DNA from: Cellulomonas sp. ES6 | GTDB taxonomy: Bacteria > Actinomycetota > Actinomycetes > Actinomycetales > Cellulomonadaceae | Length of the DNA stretch: 64,000 nt | Assembly (NCBI RefSeq): GCF_030053835.1 | Contig: NZ_CP125655.1 | Span: forward strand, 3,596,001 to 3,660,000 | Direction of reading: 5' to 3' | Part shown: positions 43,339 to 52,944 of the stretch, one piece after another | Position numbering within the stretch: position 1 is the first letter of the stretch | Layout of the letters: every line of letters starts with the position of its first letter | Translations under genes and position numbers: made by a program | Notes under the pieces: generated by a model | The model's input: the letters and a program-made list of their open reading frames with translations, nothing else | Told to the model about the DNA's origin: nothing | The model's database searches: none

Positions 43339-44337
43339 TCAGGTGAGGGCGATGCGGCGGTCGGCGGCGGCCTGCAGGCAGTCGACGACGGTGTTGAGCA
43401 GGACGTAGACGACGCCCAGCACCAGGGCCACGCCGGCGATCGCCGGGAAGTCGGAGGCGGCGACGGACTTGTCGAGGTAGGACCCGACGCCGGGCCAGTC
43501 GAAGATCTTCTCGACCACCACGAGCCCGGCCAGGAGCATCCCCGCCTGGATGCCGACCATCGACAGCGTCGGTCCGAGGGAGTTGCGGACGGCGTGCCGC
43601 ACGAGGATCTGCCGCTCGCTCATGCCGGCCGCGCGGGCCGTGCGGGCGTGGTCGGCGGCCATGTTCGCCTTGAGCCCGTCCACCAGGACCCGGCCGATGG
43701 CCACGGCGGGGGAGATCGCGGCGCACAGGGCCGGCAGCGCGAGGTGCGCCACCGCGTCGCCGGCGACGTCGAACCGCCCGTGGAGCAGGCCGTCGAGCAC
43801 GAGGAACCCCGTGGGGCCGGCGGGGGCGTCGCGCAGGCCGGTGCGACCGCCGGACGGCGCCCAGCCCAGCTGCGCGTAGAACACCAGCAGCGCGACCATG
43901 CCCAGCAGGAACGTCGGGGCGGCGGCGCCGCTGAGCAGCACGACCCGCACGATGCCGGCGCCGCGCCACGCGAGGGTCGTCAGCGCGGCGAACGCCACGC
44001 CCAGCACCAGCGCGATCGCCAGCACCCACGCGGCGAGCTCCAGGCTGGCGGGGAGCACCTGCGCGAGGTTCTCGGCCACCGGGGTGCGGCTGCGCAGCGA
44101 GTTCTGGAGGTCCCCGTGCAGCACGCCGCCGAGGTACGTGAGGTAGCGCTGCGCGAGCGGCTCGTCGAGGCCGAGGCGCTCCCGGGCGGCGGCGACCGCG
44201 TCCGCGGAGGCGTTCGCTCCCACGTACGCCTTGGCGGGGTCGACGCCGCTGACCTCCTGGAGGCCGAACAGCGCCATGGTGAGCGCCAGCAGCACGCCGA
44301 GCGTGGCGGCGAGCCGCTTGACCAGGAACATCACCAT
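43339..44337 (-). CDS. ABC importer permease, DppB type
   Basis: The 332-residue inner-membrane protein has six helices. The typical DppB features are RLGLDEPLAQRYLTYLGGVLHGDLQNSLRS in the N-terminal loop, and the coupling loop ARTARAAGMSERQILVRHAVRNSLGPTLS contacts the ATPase. The ATG is preceded by AAGGAGG at seven bases. It pairs with the DppC-type permease upstream. The family carries peptides, nickel, opines and similar solutes; here a nitrogen-rich compound is likely from the downstream enzymes. Confidence 0.88.
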   Translation of the reverse strand: MVMFLVKRLAATLGVLLALTMALFGLQEVSGVDPAKAYVGANASADAVAAARERLGLDEPLAQRYLTYLGGVLHGDLQNSLRSRTPVAENLAQVLPASLELAAWVLAIALVLGVAFAALTTLAWRGAGIVRVVLLSGAAAPTFLLGMVALLVFYAQLGWAPSGGRTGLRDAPAGPTGFLVLDGLLHGRFDVAGDAVAHLALPALCAAISPAVAIGRVLVDGLKANMAADHARTARAAGMSERQILVRHAVRNSLGPTLSMVGIQAGMLLAGLVVVEKIFDWPGVGSYLDKSVAASDFPAIAGVALVLGVVYVLLNTVVDCLQAAADRRIALT

Positions 44338-44392
44338 GCCGGGGCCTCCTTCGCGGGCGGGGTGGGGGACGGGGGGAGGGCGGGCGCGGGCA

Positions 44393-45313
44393 TCAGCGGC
44401 CCCGCATGAGGTCGCGGACCCCGTCGCCGGCGAGGTTCGCCGCGAGCGCGATCACCAGCACCGCCAGGCCGGGGAAGATCGGCACCCACCACGCCTGCAG
44501 CAGGTACGCCATGCCCTGGGCGGCCATCGCGCCGAGCTCCGGGGCCGGCGCCGGCGAGGACAGGCCGATGAACGACAGCCCCGACAGCGCGACCACGAGC
44601 CCGCCCACGTCGAGGCTCGCGGCCACGACGATCGTCGAGCGGACCCCCGGCAGCAGGTGGCGCGTGACCCGGGCGCCCCACGGGGTGCCCGCGAGCCGGG
44701 CGGCCTCGAGGTGCGGGCGGGCGGCCCACGCGCGGACCTCGCCGCGGACGAGCCGCGCGTACAGGGGCCACCACACCACGGCGACGCCGATCAGCGCGGA
44801 GGTGAACGAGGCCCCCAGCGCCGCGGCGACCGCCATCGCGATGACCAGGCCCGGCAGCGCCAGGAACAGGTCGGTGGTCCGCATGAGCAGGGTGTCCACC
44901 CAGCCCGGCAGCGCCCCGGCGAGCAGGCCCACCAGCCCGCCGACGAGGACCCCCGAGGCGATGACGACCGCGGCGGCCAGCAGGCTGGACCGCATCCCGT
45001 AGAGCAGGCGGGACAGGATGTCGTAGCCGAGCGCGTCGGTCCCGAGCAGGTGGTCGGGGCTCAGCGGCGGCAGGAACGCCTCGCCGCTGCGCAGCACGGG
45101 GGAGTGGGGCGCCAGCACGGGGGCCGCCGCGGCGGCCGCGACGATCAGCAGCAGGACGACGATCGCGGCCAGGTCGACGCCGAAGGCGCGGTGCCGGACC
45201 GCGGTGACCCGGGCCCAGCGGCGGGCGGCACGGCCCGTGGGACCGGCGGGGCCCGTGGGGCCAGCAGTGCCCGGGGTGCCGGTCGGGGTGACGGCGAGGT
45301 CGGCGGTGGTCAT
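44393..45313 (-). CDS. ABC importer permease, DppC type
   Basis: The 306-residue permease has a Gly/Pro/Thr-rich cytoplasmic N-terminus of 40 residues, then six helices. DppC motifs are LLGTDALGYDILSRLLYGMRSSL and the coupling loop YARLVRGEVRAWAARPHLEAARLAG. SGLSFIGLSSPAPAPELGAM is near the C-terminus. ATGA overlap with the fused ATPase stop shows tight coupling. Order in the operon is ATPase, DppC, DppB, the reverse of the common order for the two permeases. Confidence 0.88.
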   Translation of the reverse strand: MTTADLAVTPTGTPGTAGPTGPAGPTGRAARRWARVTAVRHRAFGVDLAAIVVLLLIVAAAAAAPVLAPHSPVLRSGEAFLPPLSPDHLLGTDALGYDILSRLLYGMRSSLLAAAVVIASGVLVGGLVGLLAGALPGWVDTLLMRTTDLFLALPGLVIAMAVAAALGASFTSALIGVAVVWWPLYARLVRGEVRAWAARPHLEAARLAGTPWGARVTRHLLPGVRSTIVVAASLDVGGLVVALSGLSFIGLSSPAPAPELGAMAAQGMAYLLQAWWVPIFPGLAVLVIALAANLAGDGVRDLMRGR

Positions 45314-47031
45314 CGGCTGGCTCCCGTGGTGGAGGGGACGCGGTCGCGGCGGTGCTGCGGGCCGGGGATCGCGCCCAGCAGCGTGCGGGTGTACCCGTCG
45401 CGGGGGCGCTCGCAGACGTCGTCGGTGGGGCCGACCTCGACGATGCGTCCCTCGCGCATGACGGCGATCCGGTCGGCGACGATCCGCGCGGCGGCGAGGT
45501 CGTGCGTGACGAACAGCACCGACATCCCGAGCTCGCGGCGCAGCCGCCCGATGAGGTCGAGGACGGTCGCGGCGAGCGAGACGTCGAGGGCGCTGGTCGG
45601 CTCGTCGCACAGCAGCACGGTCGGCGGCACGATGACGGCCCGGGCGAGCGCGACGCGCTGGCGCTGGCCGCCGGAGAGCTGGTCGCCGCGGGCGCGGGCC
45701 GCCTCGGGCGGCAGGCCGACGGTGCGCAGGGCGTCGAGCACGCGGTCCTGGCGGGCGGCGCGCGACATGCCCGTGACGTGGGACCGCAGGCGCTCGTCCA
45801 GCATGGTCCCGACGCGCAGCCACGGGGTGAGCGAGGCGCCGGCGTCCTGGAACACCATCTGCGGCCCGGCGCCGTCGGCCAGCGCGACCTCGCCCGAGGT
45901 CGTGGTCTCCAGCCCGGCCACCACGCGCAGCAGCGTCGACTTGCCGCAGCCCGACTCGCCGACGAGCGCGACGGCCTCGCCGGCGCGCACCTCCAGGTCG
46001 ACGCCGCGCAGGGCGGGCAGCTCGCGGCGGCGCCACGGCGGTCCGCTGCGGAAGACCCGGTGCACGTCCCGGACGGTCACCGCGGCGGTCTCGCGCAGCA
46101 CCACGGGCGGCCAGACCGCGGGGAGCTCCGGGGCCGGCGCGCCCGGCGCGAGGTCCAGCACGCCGTCGGCGCCGACCGCGGGGTCCTCGCCCGGGGCGTC
46201 CGGTCGCGGCGCGGTCGCGGCGCGGGCCGCCGTGAGCGGGCGGTCGCGCGGGGTCCGCAGGTCGATGCGGGACCGCAGCAGCTCCCGGGTGTACGGGTGC
46301 GCGGGGCGGTCGAACACCTCGTCCACGCCCGCCGACTCGACGATCCGGCCCTGCTGCATGACCGCGATCCGGTCGCACACCTGCGCGGCGACGCCGAGGT
46401 CGTGCGTCACGAACACGATCGAGCAGCCGATGTCGTCGCGCAGCGTCAGCAGCAGCTCGAGGATCTGCGCCTGCACGGTCACGTCCAGCGCGGTGGTCGG
46501 CTCGTCGGCGAGGATGAGCGAGGGGCGGCGGGCGACGGCGAGCGCGATCATGACCCGCTGCCGCAGGCCGCCCGAGAGCTGGTGCGGGTAGGCCTTGAGG
46601 CGGTCCGCCGCGCGCGGGATGCCGACGTCCTCGAGCAGCGACAGCGCGTGGGCGCGGTCGCGGGTGACCTCGCCGAGCTGGCGGCCGATGGTCATGGTCG
46701 GGTCGAGCGACGTCATCGGGTCCTGGAAGACGGCGCCGACGTGCGCCCGCCGGGCGGCGCGGCGCTCCGCCTGCGGGGCGCGCACCATGTCGACCCCCGC
46801 CAGGTGGACCTCGCCGGCCAGGACCGGGCGGGCCGAGGCCGGCAGCAGGCCCATCACCGACAGGCCCAGGATGCTCTTGCCCGACCCGGACCCGCCGACG
46901 AGACCGACGACCTCGCCGCGCTCGACGGTCAGGTCGACGCCGCGCACGGCGTGCACCTGCTCGCCGTCGCGCGTGAGGCGGACGTCGAGGCCGGTGACGC
47001 GCAGCACCGGGGCGGTGGCGGTGGCGGTCAT
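45310..47031 (-). CDS. Fused double ATPase (DppD-DppF) of the ABC importer
   Basis: The 573-residue protein contains two complete ABC ATPase modules. The first has GGSGSGKS, QLSGGLRQRVMIALAVA and LILADEPTTALDV; the second has GESGCGKSTLLR, QLSGGQRQRVALARA and LLCDEPTSALDV. HPYTRELL and DGYTRTLLGAIPGPQ are the usual ends of DppD/OppF modules. A 70-residue Ala/Pro-rich linker joins them. Such fusion replaces two separate genes. GGAGGG before the ATG supports the start. Powers uptake for the two permeases that follow. Confidence 0.9.
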   Translation of the reverse strand: MTATATAPVLRVTGLDVRLTRDGEQVHAVRGVDLTVERGEVVGLVGGSGSGKSILGLSVMGLLPASARPVLAGEVHLAGVDMVRAPQAERRAARRAHVGAVFQDPMTSLDPTMTIGRQLGEVTRDRAHALSLLEDVGIPRAADRLKAYPHQLSGGLRQRVMIALAVARRPSLILADEPTTALDVTVQAQILELLLTLRDDIGCSIVFVTHDLGVAAQVCDRIAVMQQGRIVESAGVDEVFDRPAHPYTRELLRSRIDLRTPRDRPLTAARAATAPRPDAPGEDPAVGADGVLDLAPGAPAPELPAVWPPVVLRETAAVTVRDVHRVFRSGPPWRRRELPALRGVDLEVRAGEAVALVGESGCGKSTLLRVVAGLETTTSGEVALADGAGPQMVFQDAGASLTPWLRVGTMLDERLRSHVTGMSRAARQDRVLDALRTVGLPPEAARARGDQLSGGQRQRVALARAVIVPPTVLLCDEPTSALDVSLAATVLDLIGRLRRELGMSVLFVTHDLAAARIVADRIAVMREGRIVEVGPTDDVCERPRDGYTRTLLGAIPGPQHRRDRVPSTTGASR

Positions 47032-47068
47032 GGGGTTCCCTCCACGGGGTCGGGGGACGGGTGCGGGG

Positions 47069-47100
47069 CCCGGGCGGGGCGGGTGGCCGCCCCGCCCGGG
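47069..47100 (-). terminator. Attenuator hairpin after the solute-binding gene
   Basis: Perfect 13-base arms (47069-47081, 47088-47100) with a six-base loop lie 14 bases past the solute-binding gene stop. Such hairpins commonly leave the binding protein message more abundant than the rest of the operon. Confidence 0.6.
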
Positions 47101-47114
47101 GTGGTGCTCGGGGG

Positions 47115-48713
47115 TCAGGACCGCCCGAGGGCCGCGAAGTGCAGCACGTTGTACTCGAGGACGTTCTGCGCCTCCTGCGTGCCGGTGACGTCCGGCGTGG
47201 TGAGCAGGGTGGTGTTCAGCGAGCCGATCGAGTACCAGTACCGGGTCTCGTTGATCGCCGCGGCGACCGGGGCGTAGGCGGAGACGTCCGTGTCGGCGCG
47301 CGCCGCGTCGAGCAGGTCGCCCAGGCCCGGCACCTCGGCGCCGAACAGGTCCAGGCCGCCGGACGGGGTGTAGATGATGCCCGCCCACGCGTCCGGGTGG
47401 CCGGCGTCGGGGAACACCGAGAACACCGCGAGGTCGGGTCCGTCGGCGCCCTCGTCCGCGATGCCGTAGATGGTGCCGGCGGAGTACGCGACCGCCTCCG
47501 CCGGGATGCCGGCGGTGCTCAGCCGCGAGCCGAGCTCCTCGGCGACGGCCTTGCCGTCCGCGCTCGAGCCGGCGTACGCGATCCGCACGGTGCCGGACGC
47601 GGGGGTGCCGAGCGAGTCCCAGGCCTGCGCGTCGTACGCGATGCCCTGGTCGTCGATGCCGGCGTCCACCATGCCCTGCGGGAAGAGCTGGTCGGTCGGC
47701 ACCTCCAGGCTGCCCATGGCCTCGGCGACGACCGACTCCTTGTCGATGCCGGCGAACAGCGCCTCGCGTGCGGCGGCGTCCGGCAGCCAGGAGGAGCCCG
47801 GGTTGACGTAGACCATCTGCGTCGTGAAGTTCGGGAACGTGGAGGTGGTGACCTCGTCGCTGTCCGCGAACGACTCGAAGGACGTCTTGTTGAGGTTGCC
47901 GAGGATCGCGTCGATCTCCCCGCGCTCGAGCTGGAGCTGCGCGGCGGACGCGTTCTCGGCGACCTGGATCTCCACGGACGGGATCGCCGGGGCGTCGCCC
48001 CAGTAGCCGTCGTACGCCGTCAGCTCGTAGCGCTCGCCGGTCTCGACCGCCGTCAGCTCGTACGGGCCGGTGCCGGCGTCGTGCGTCGTGAGGTAGGTCT
48101 GCGCCGCGTCGTCGCCCGCCTGCTCCTCGAGCACGGTGGGGCTGATGAGCTTCACGCCGAACGGCGAGGCGAGGTAGTCGAGGAACGCGGCGTTGGGCGC
48201 GGCGAGGGTCACGACGGCGGTGAGGTCGTCCGGGGTCTCGACCGAGACCACGTCGCCGACCATGTACGCCGGGCCGGCGTCGACGGTGGTGCGCCGCTCG
48301 AACGAGGCCGCCACCGCCTCGGACGTCAGCGCGGTGCCGTCGTGGAACGTGACGTCCGGGCGCAGCGTGAAGGTGTAGGTCAGGCCGTCGTCGGAGACGG
48401 TCCACTCCTCGGCGAGCTCCGGGACGATCGTCGGCTCCTCGACGCCGTCGGCGTACGCGACGAGCCCCTCGTACGTGTTCTCGATGATGTTGAGGCCGGG
48501 GCCGTCGTAGTTGACGTCGGGGTCCGGCGGGGTGGTGTACCCGGTGAGCATGACGGCGGTGAAGGTGTCGTCGCCCGCGGCGGTGCTGCCGCCGACCGTG
48601 CCGCTCTGGCCGCAGGCGGTCAGGGCGAGCACGCCCGCGAGGGCGGCGCCGGCCGCGGCGGCGGTGCGGGGGGCGCGGCGGTGCCGCGCGGGCTGACGGG
48701 TGCTCGGGCTCAT
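47115..48713 (-). CDS. ABC importer solute-binding lipoprotein (SBP_bac_5 type)
   Basis: The 532-residue lipoprotein has a signal sequence with lipobox LTAC (Cys34). The family-5 signatures are LNIIENTYEGLVAYADG, PELAEEWTVSDDGLTYTFTLR and FHDGTALTSEAVAASFERR, with a C-terminal PDAWAGIIYTPSGG. It binds the imported solute outside the membrane. ATG has GAGAGG eight bases upstream. It is the first gene of the nine-gene operon and faces the amidohydrolase across a 229-base control region. The ligand is not evident; the downstream genes suggest a ureido- or guanidino-compound. Confidence 0.9.
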   Translation of the reverse strand: MSPSTRQPARHRRAPRTAAAAGAALAGVLALTACGQSGTVGGSTAAGDDTFTAVMLTGYTTPPDPDVNYDGPGLNIIENTYEGLVAYADGVEEPTIVPELAEEWTVSDDGLTYTFTLRPDVTFHDGTALTSEAVAASFERRTTVDAGPAYMVGDVVSVETPDDLTAVVTLAAPNAAFLDYLASPFGVKLISPTVLEEQAGDDAAQTYLTTHDAGTGPYELTAVETGERYELTAYDGYWGDAPAIPSVEIQVAENASAAQLQLERGEIDAILGNLNKTSFESFADSDEVTTSTFPNFTTQMVYVNPGSSWLPDAAAREALFAGIDKESVVAEAMGSLEVPTDQLFPQGMVDAGIDDQGIAYDAQAWDSLGTPASGTVRIAYAGSSADGKAVAEELGSRLSTAGIPAEAVAYSAGTIYGIADEGADGPDLAVFSVFPDAGHPDAWAGIIYTPSGGLDLFGAEVPGLGDLLDAARADTDVSAYAPVAAAINETRYWYSIGSLNTTLLTTPDVTGTQEAQNVLEYNVLHFAALGRS

Positions 48714-48838
48714 GCTCGGTGCCTCTCGGTCAGGGGTGCGCAGCGGCGGGGGACGGGGCCGCGACGCCGAGGGGGTGGGGTGCAGGGGGGTGCGGTCCGT
48801 GGCCGGTGCCGCGGGGGTGGTGCGTCCGACGCGATTTC

Positions 48839-48918
48839 CTGTCGGTGATCGGAAAAGTAGCCGCGGGGCGTTGCGCCCGGGTTGCCGCATGTTGCGCGCA
48901 CGTAAAATCTGTCGGTGA
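48839..48918. promoter_or_regulatory. Paired CTGTCGGTGA operator sites of the divergent control region
   Basis: CTGTCGGTGA occurs twice in the same direction, at 48839-48848 and 48909-48918. The second is part of CTGTC-GGT-GACAG, a dyad; the first lies inside TTTCC...GGAAA. The second copy ends 12 bases before the amidohydrolase -10, the first lies toward the solute-binding gene. Probably bound by the local TetR protein (gene at 50198). Confidence 0.55.
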
Positions 48919-48930
48919 CAGGTAATGGGT

Positions 48931-48936
48931 TAGCCT
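48931..48936 (+). promoter_or_regulatory. Leaderless promoter -10 (TAGCCT) of the amidohydrolase
   Basis: TAGCCT is followed by six bases and the GTG at 48943, consistent with transcription beginning at the start codon. No ribosome site precedes the GTG. Confidence 0.55.
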
Positions 48937-48942
48937 GACGCG

Positions 48943-50205
48943 GTGACCGACCTCCTGCTCCGCGACGTGCGCCTGCTCGACGGCACCGGCGCCCCGCCCG
49001 CGCCGGGCACCGACGTGCTCGTCTCCGACGGCCTGGTGGCCGCGGTCGGTCCCACGGGCACCGTGGTCCGACCGGCCGACCCCGACCCCGGCGCGCTCCG
49101 GGTGGTCGACGCGGCGGGCCGCACCCTGCTCCCCGGGTTCCTCGACTGCCACGTGCACGTGAGCTCGCTGCCCGGCGCCGACGCCCTCGCGACGGTCCTC
49201 GCGCCCGAGTCGCTGCTCACCCTGCGCGCGGTCCCGCACCTGTCGGCGACGCTCGACGCCGGCGTGACGACCGCGCGCGACCTCGCCGGTGCCGACTCCG
49301 GCTTCCGCGAGGCGGTCGAGCAGGGCCTCGTGCGCGGGCCCCGGCTGCAGGTGGCGATCCGCATCCTGTCGGTCACCGGCGGCCACGGGGACTGGCGCAC
49401 GGTCGACGGCGTCGCCCTCGACACGGGCCCGGGTGCCGGAGCCGTCGCGGACTCGCCGGCCGAGTTCGTGCGGGCCGTGCGCGAGGTGATCCGGCAGGGC
49501 GCCGACTGGGTCAAGGTCGCGGCCACCGGCGGCACCGGCAGCCCCCGCAGCACGCCCGAGTCCGGCGGGCTGTCCGAAGCGGAGCTCCGGGCGGTCGTCG
49601 AGGAGGCCGCGCGGCACGGGGGCGTGGGGGTCGCCGCCCACGCCCAGGGCGCCGCCGGCATCGCCGCGGCCGTCCGAGCGGGGGTGCGCAGCATCGAGCA
49701 CGGCTACCTGGTGGACGACGCCACGATCGACCTCATGGGGGAGCGCGGCACCTGGCTGGTCCCGACGCTCGCGACCCTGACCCGCCCCGTCGCGGCCGGC
49801 GCGCCGCCCTGGGTCGAGGCCAAGCGCCGCGCGCTGCGCGAGCAGGCCGGCGAGCGGCTGCACGCCGCGCTCACCGCGGGCATCCCCGTCGCGCTCGGCA
49901 CCGACGCCGGCGTCGTCGCCCACGGGAGCAACCTCGCGGAGCTCGCGCTGCTGGTGGAGCACGGCCTGTCGCCCGCCGCGGCGCTCGTGGCCGGGACGTC
50001 CGGGGCCGCCCGGATGCTCGGCGTGGACGACCAGGTGGGCACCGTCGCCCCCGGCCGGCGCGCCGACCTCGTGCTGACCGACGTCGACCCGCTGACCAGC
50101 ATCGCGGCGCTCGCGGACCCGCGGCGGGTGCGCCTCGTGGTGCAGGATGGGCGGGTCGTGAAGGACACGCTCGCCGACGCCGAGAGGACGCCCGCCCGTG
50201 CCTGA
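48943..50205 (+). CDS. Amidohydrolase-superfamily metal-dependent hydrolase (imidazolonepropionase/prolidase-like)
   Basis: The 420-residue protein has all amidohydrolase metal ligands: His70-x-His72 in GFLDCHVHVSS, Lys in DWVKVAATGG, His in VAAHAQG and SIEHGYL, and Asp in LGTDAGV. Such enzymes open cyclic amides, ureides or cleave Xaa-Pro bonds. It faces the importer operon and shares its control region, so it may act before or beside the isochorismatase-like hydrolase on the imported compound. The end overlaps the TetR gene by eight bases. Substrate unknown. Confidence 0.85.
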   Translation: MTDLLLRDVRLLDGTGAPPAPGTDVLVSDGLVAAVGPTGTVVRPADPDPGALRVVDAAGRTLLPGFLDCHVHVSSLPGADALATVLAPESLLTLRAVPHLSATLDAGVTTARDLAGADSGFREAVEQGLVRGPRLQVAIRILSVTGGHGDWRTVDGVALDTGPGAGAVADSPAEFVRAVREVIRQGADWVKVAATGGTGSPRSTPESGGLSEAELRAVVEEAARHGGVGVAAHAQGAAGIAAAVRAGVRSIEHGYLVDDATIDLMGERGTWLVPTLATLTRPVAAGAPPWVEAKRRALREQAGERLHAALTAGIPVALGTDAGVVAHGSNLAELALLVEHGLSPAAALVAGTSGAARMLGVDDQVGTVAPGRRADLVLTDVDPLTSIAALADPRRVRLVVQDGRVVKDTLADAERTPARA

Positions 50206-50971
50206 CCAGGCGTCGACCGACCTGACCGGTCCGGGGTCCCCGTCCGCGCCGGCGCCGCCCGCGCCGCCGCGCCGCCGGGGCCGCCCCCGCTCCGCCCCCC
50301 GCAAGGACAGCGCGCTCAGCACGCGGGACGAGATCCTCGCGGCCGCCGCCTCCCTGTTCGGCTCCCAGGGCTACACGGAGACGACGACCCGGCAGATCGC
50401 GGACGCCGTCGGCATCAAGCAGGCGTCCCTGTACTACCACTTCGCGGACAAGAGCCAGATCCTGCGCTCGCTGCTCAAGGGCACGGTCGCGCCGTCCGTG
50501 CAGCTCGCCGAGTGGCTGCGCACCGCCGGCCCGGACGGTGGCGCGCCCGACCCGACGGCGGCGCTGGCGGCCCTGGCCCGGTACGACCTCGACGGCCTGC
50601 TGCGCGACCGGTGGAACCTGCACGTCGTCTACCGGCTGCTCGACATCGCCGAGACCGAGTTCGCCGAGACCCGCGAGAGCCAGGTCGCCCTGCGGCGGCA
50701 CTACCGCGAGCTGTGCGCCGCCGTGCTCGCGTCGCAGGGCGTCGACACCGCGGCGCTCGCGGACGCCGACCTGGAGCTCGCGTTCGGGCTCGTCGAGGGG
50801 ATCATCTCCCAGCGGCAGTGGGGCGACGACGGCACCCGCGCCGCCTACGCCGACGCCGTCGTGCGGGGCTGCCTGCGCCTCGCGCACGTCCCCGAGGGGG
50901 ACGTCGCCGCCGCGGTGCGGGCCGGCGAGGCCCTCGTCGCCCGGTTCCGCGCCGAGGTGCCGCAGGCCTGA
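50198..50971 (+). CDS. TetR-family regulator of the N-compound cluster
   Basis: The 257-residue protein has a basic Pro/Arg N-terminal extension of about 40 residues, then the helix-turn-helix RDEILAAAASLFGSQGYTETTT and IADAVGIKQASLYYHFADKS. The ligand domain contains YRLLDIAETEFAETRESQ. It overlaps the amidohydrolase stop and has GAGAGG upstream of its GTG. It is a candidate to bind the paired CTGTCGGTGA sites before 48943 and control both directions. Confidence 0.87.
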   Translation: MPDQASTDLTGPGSPSAPAPPAPPRRRGRPRSAPRKDSALSTRDEILAAAASLFGSQGYTETTTRQIADAVGIKQASLYYHFADKSQILRSLLKGTVAPSVQLAEWLRTAGPDGGAPDPTAALAALARYDLDGLLRDRWNLHVVYRLLDIAETEFAETRESQVALRRHYRELCAAVLASQGVDTAALADADLELAFGLVEGIISQRQWGDDGTRAAYADAVVRGCLRLAHVPEGDVAAAVRAGEALVARFRAEVPQA

Positions 50972-50974
50972 GCA

Positions 50975-51017
50975 CGACGGAGCCCCCCGCGCCGCACCGG
51001 CACGGGGGGCTCCGTCG
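50975..51017. terminator. Bidirectional terminator between TetR and betaine-type SBP genes
   Basis: Perfect 15-base arms (50975-50989 and 51003-51017) with a 13-base loop lie between convergent genes, three bases after the TetR stop. Confidence 0.8.
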
Positions 51018-51031
51018 CGGGAGCGGTCGGC

Positions 51032-51955
51032 TCAGACGCCGGCCGCCTCCTTGAGGTCCGTCACGAAGTCCGGGTTGTCCTCGAGCCACTGCGCCGCGGA
51101 CGCCGCCGGGTCGCTGCCGCCGTCCTCGTTGAACATGAGGTTCTCGAGCGAGAACAGCTGCTCGTCGGTCAGCGTGAACGCCTCGATCAGCTTGGTCAGC
51201 GTCGGGTAGTCCTCCGAGAAGCCGGTCCGGCCCACGGTGTGGATCTCCTCGGCGTCGCCCAGCGCGCCCTCCGGGTCCTCCAGGTCGCGGATCGGGTAGG
51301 CGTCGTACGCCCAGTGCGGCCGCCACAGCGTCACCGCGATGTCGTCGCCCGCCTCGGTGGCGCCCTTGAGCTCGGCGAGCATCGCCGGCGTCGAGGACAC
51401 CACGAACTCCATGTCCTCCAGGCCGTAGGTCGGGATGACCTCGTCCTGGGTGATGCGGGTCAGGCCGGCGCCCGACTCGATGCCGACGATCCGGTTGCCG
51501 ACGACGTCGGCGTCCGCCGCCAGCTCGTCGAGCGACGTGATCGGGGAGTCCTCGTTCACCGCGATGGTGAGGCGGGCGTCGTCGTACCAGACGCCGAGCT
51601 GCTCCAGGTCGTCGCCGTACTTCTCGAGGTAGTCGGCGTGCGTGGTCGGCAGCCACATGTCGAAGTTGACGTCGAAGTCGCCGCCGGCCATGCCGGTGTA
51701 GACGACGCCGGCGTCGGCCTCCTGGGACTCGACGGTGTAGCCGTCCTCCTCGAGCATCGTCTGGAACAGGGCGGACACGGCGATGCCCTCGTCCCAGCCG
51801 GAGTGGACGCCGATCGAGACCTCGGGCAGGTCGCCGTTCTCCAGCCGGTTCTCGTCGTCCGAGGAGCCCGAGCCGTCGGAGGCGCAGGCGGTCAGCGCGA
51901 GGCCGAGCGCGAGCGCGGACGCGGCGAGGACGGGACGACGGGTGCGGGTGCGCAT
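51032..51955 (-). CDS. Glycine betaine/quaternary amine ABC solute-binding lipoprotein
   Basis: The 307-residue OpuAC-like lipoprotein has lipobox LTAC (Cys24). Aromatic residues that form the quaternary-ammonium cage appear in HSGWDEGIAVSAL, NFDMWLPTTHADYLEKY and LWRPHWAYDAY. The C-terminal SLENLMFNEDGGSDP is typical. It is the last gene of a three-gene operon with permease and ATPase. Substrate class (betaine, choline or a related osmolyte) is inferred. AAAGGA precedes the ATG. Confidence 0.88.
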   Translation of the reverse strand: MRTRTRRPVLAASALALGLALTACASDGSGSSDDENRLENGDLPEVSIGVHSGWDEGIAVSALFQTMLEEDGYTVESQEADAGVVYTGMAGGDFDVNFDMWLPTTHADYLEKYGDDLEQLGVWYDDARLTIAVNEDSPITSLDELAADADVVGNRIVGIESGAGLTRITQDEVIPTYGLEDMEFVVSSTPAMLAELKGATEAGDDIAVTLWRPHWAYDAYPIRDLEDPEGALGDAEEIHTVGRTGFSEDYPTLTKLIEAFTLTDEQLFSLENLMFNEDGGSDPAASAAQWLEDNPDFVTDLKEAAGV

Positions 51956-52013
51956 GGGGTCCTTTCGTGGGTGCGCGGCACGGTACCGGCACCCGGTCGG
52001 GGTGGGGAAGGGT

Positions 52014-52031
52014 GCGGGGCGGGGGCCCCGC
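52014..52031 (-). terminator. Small GC hairpin between permease and SBP genes
   Basis: Seven-base arms (GCGGGGC/GCCCCGC) and a four-base loop sit in the 89-base gap. It may adjust the ratio of messages along the operon; weak evidence. Confidence 0.35.
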
Positions 52032-52044
52032 GGGTGAAGGTGCG

Positions 52045-52940
<896 letters not shown>

Positions 52941-52944
<4 letters not shown>

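Noticed and set aside
37927..50971. Guanidine riboswitch upstream of the DUF1989 operon
   Set aside because: I looked in 48714-48942 and 43215-43338 and saw dyads but no recognisable guanidine-I, -II (ACGR loops) or -III motif.
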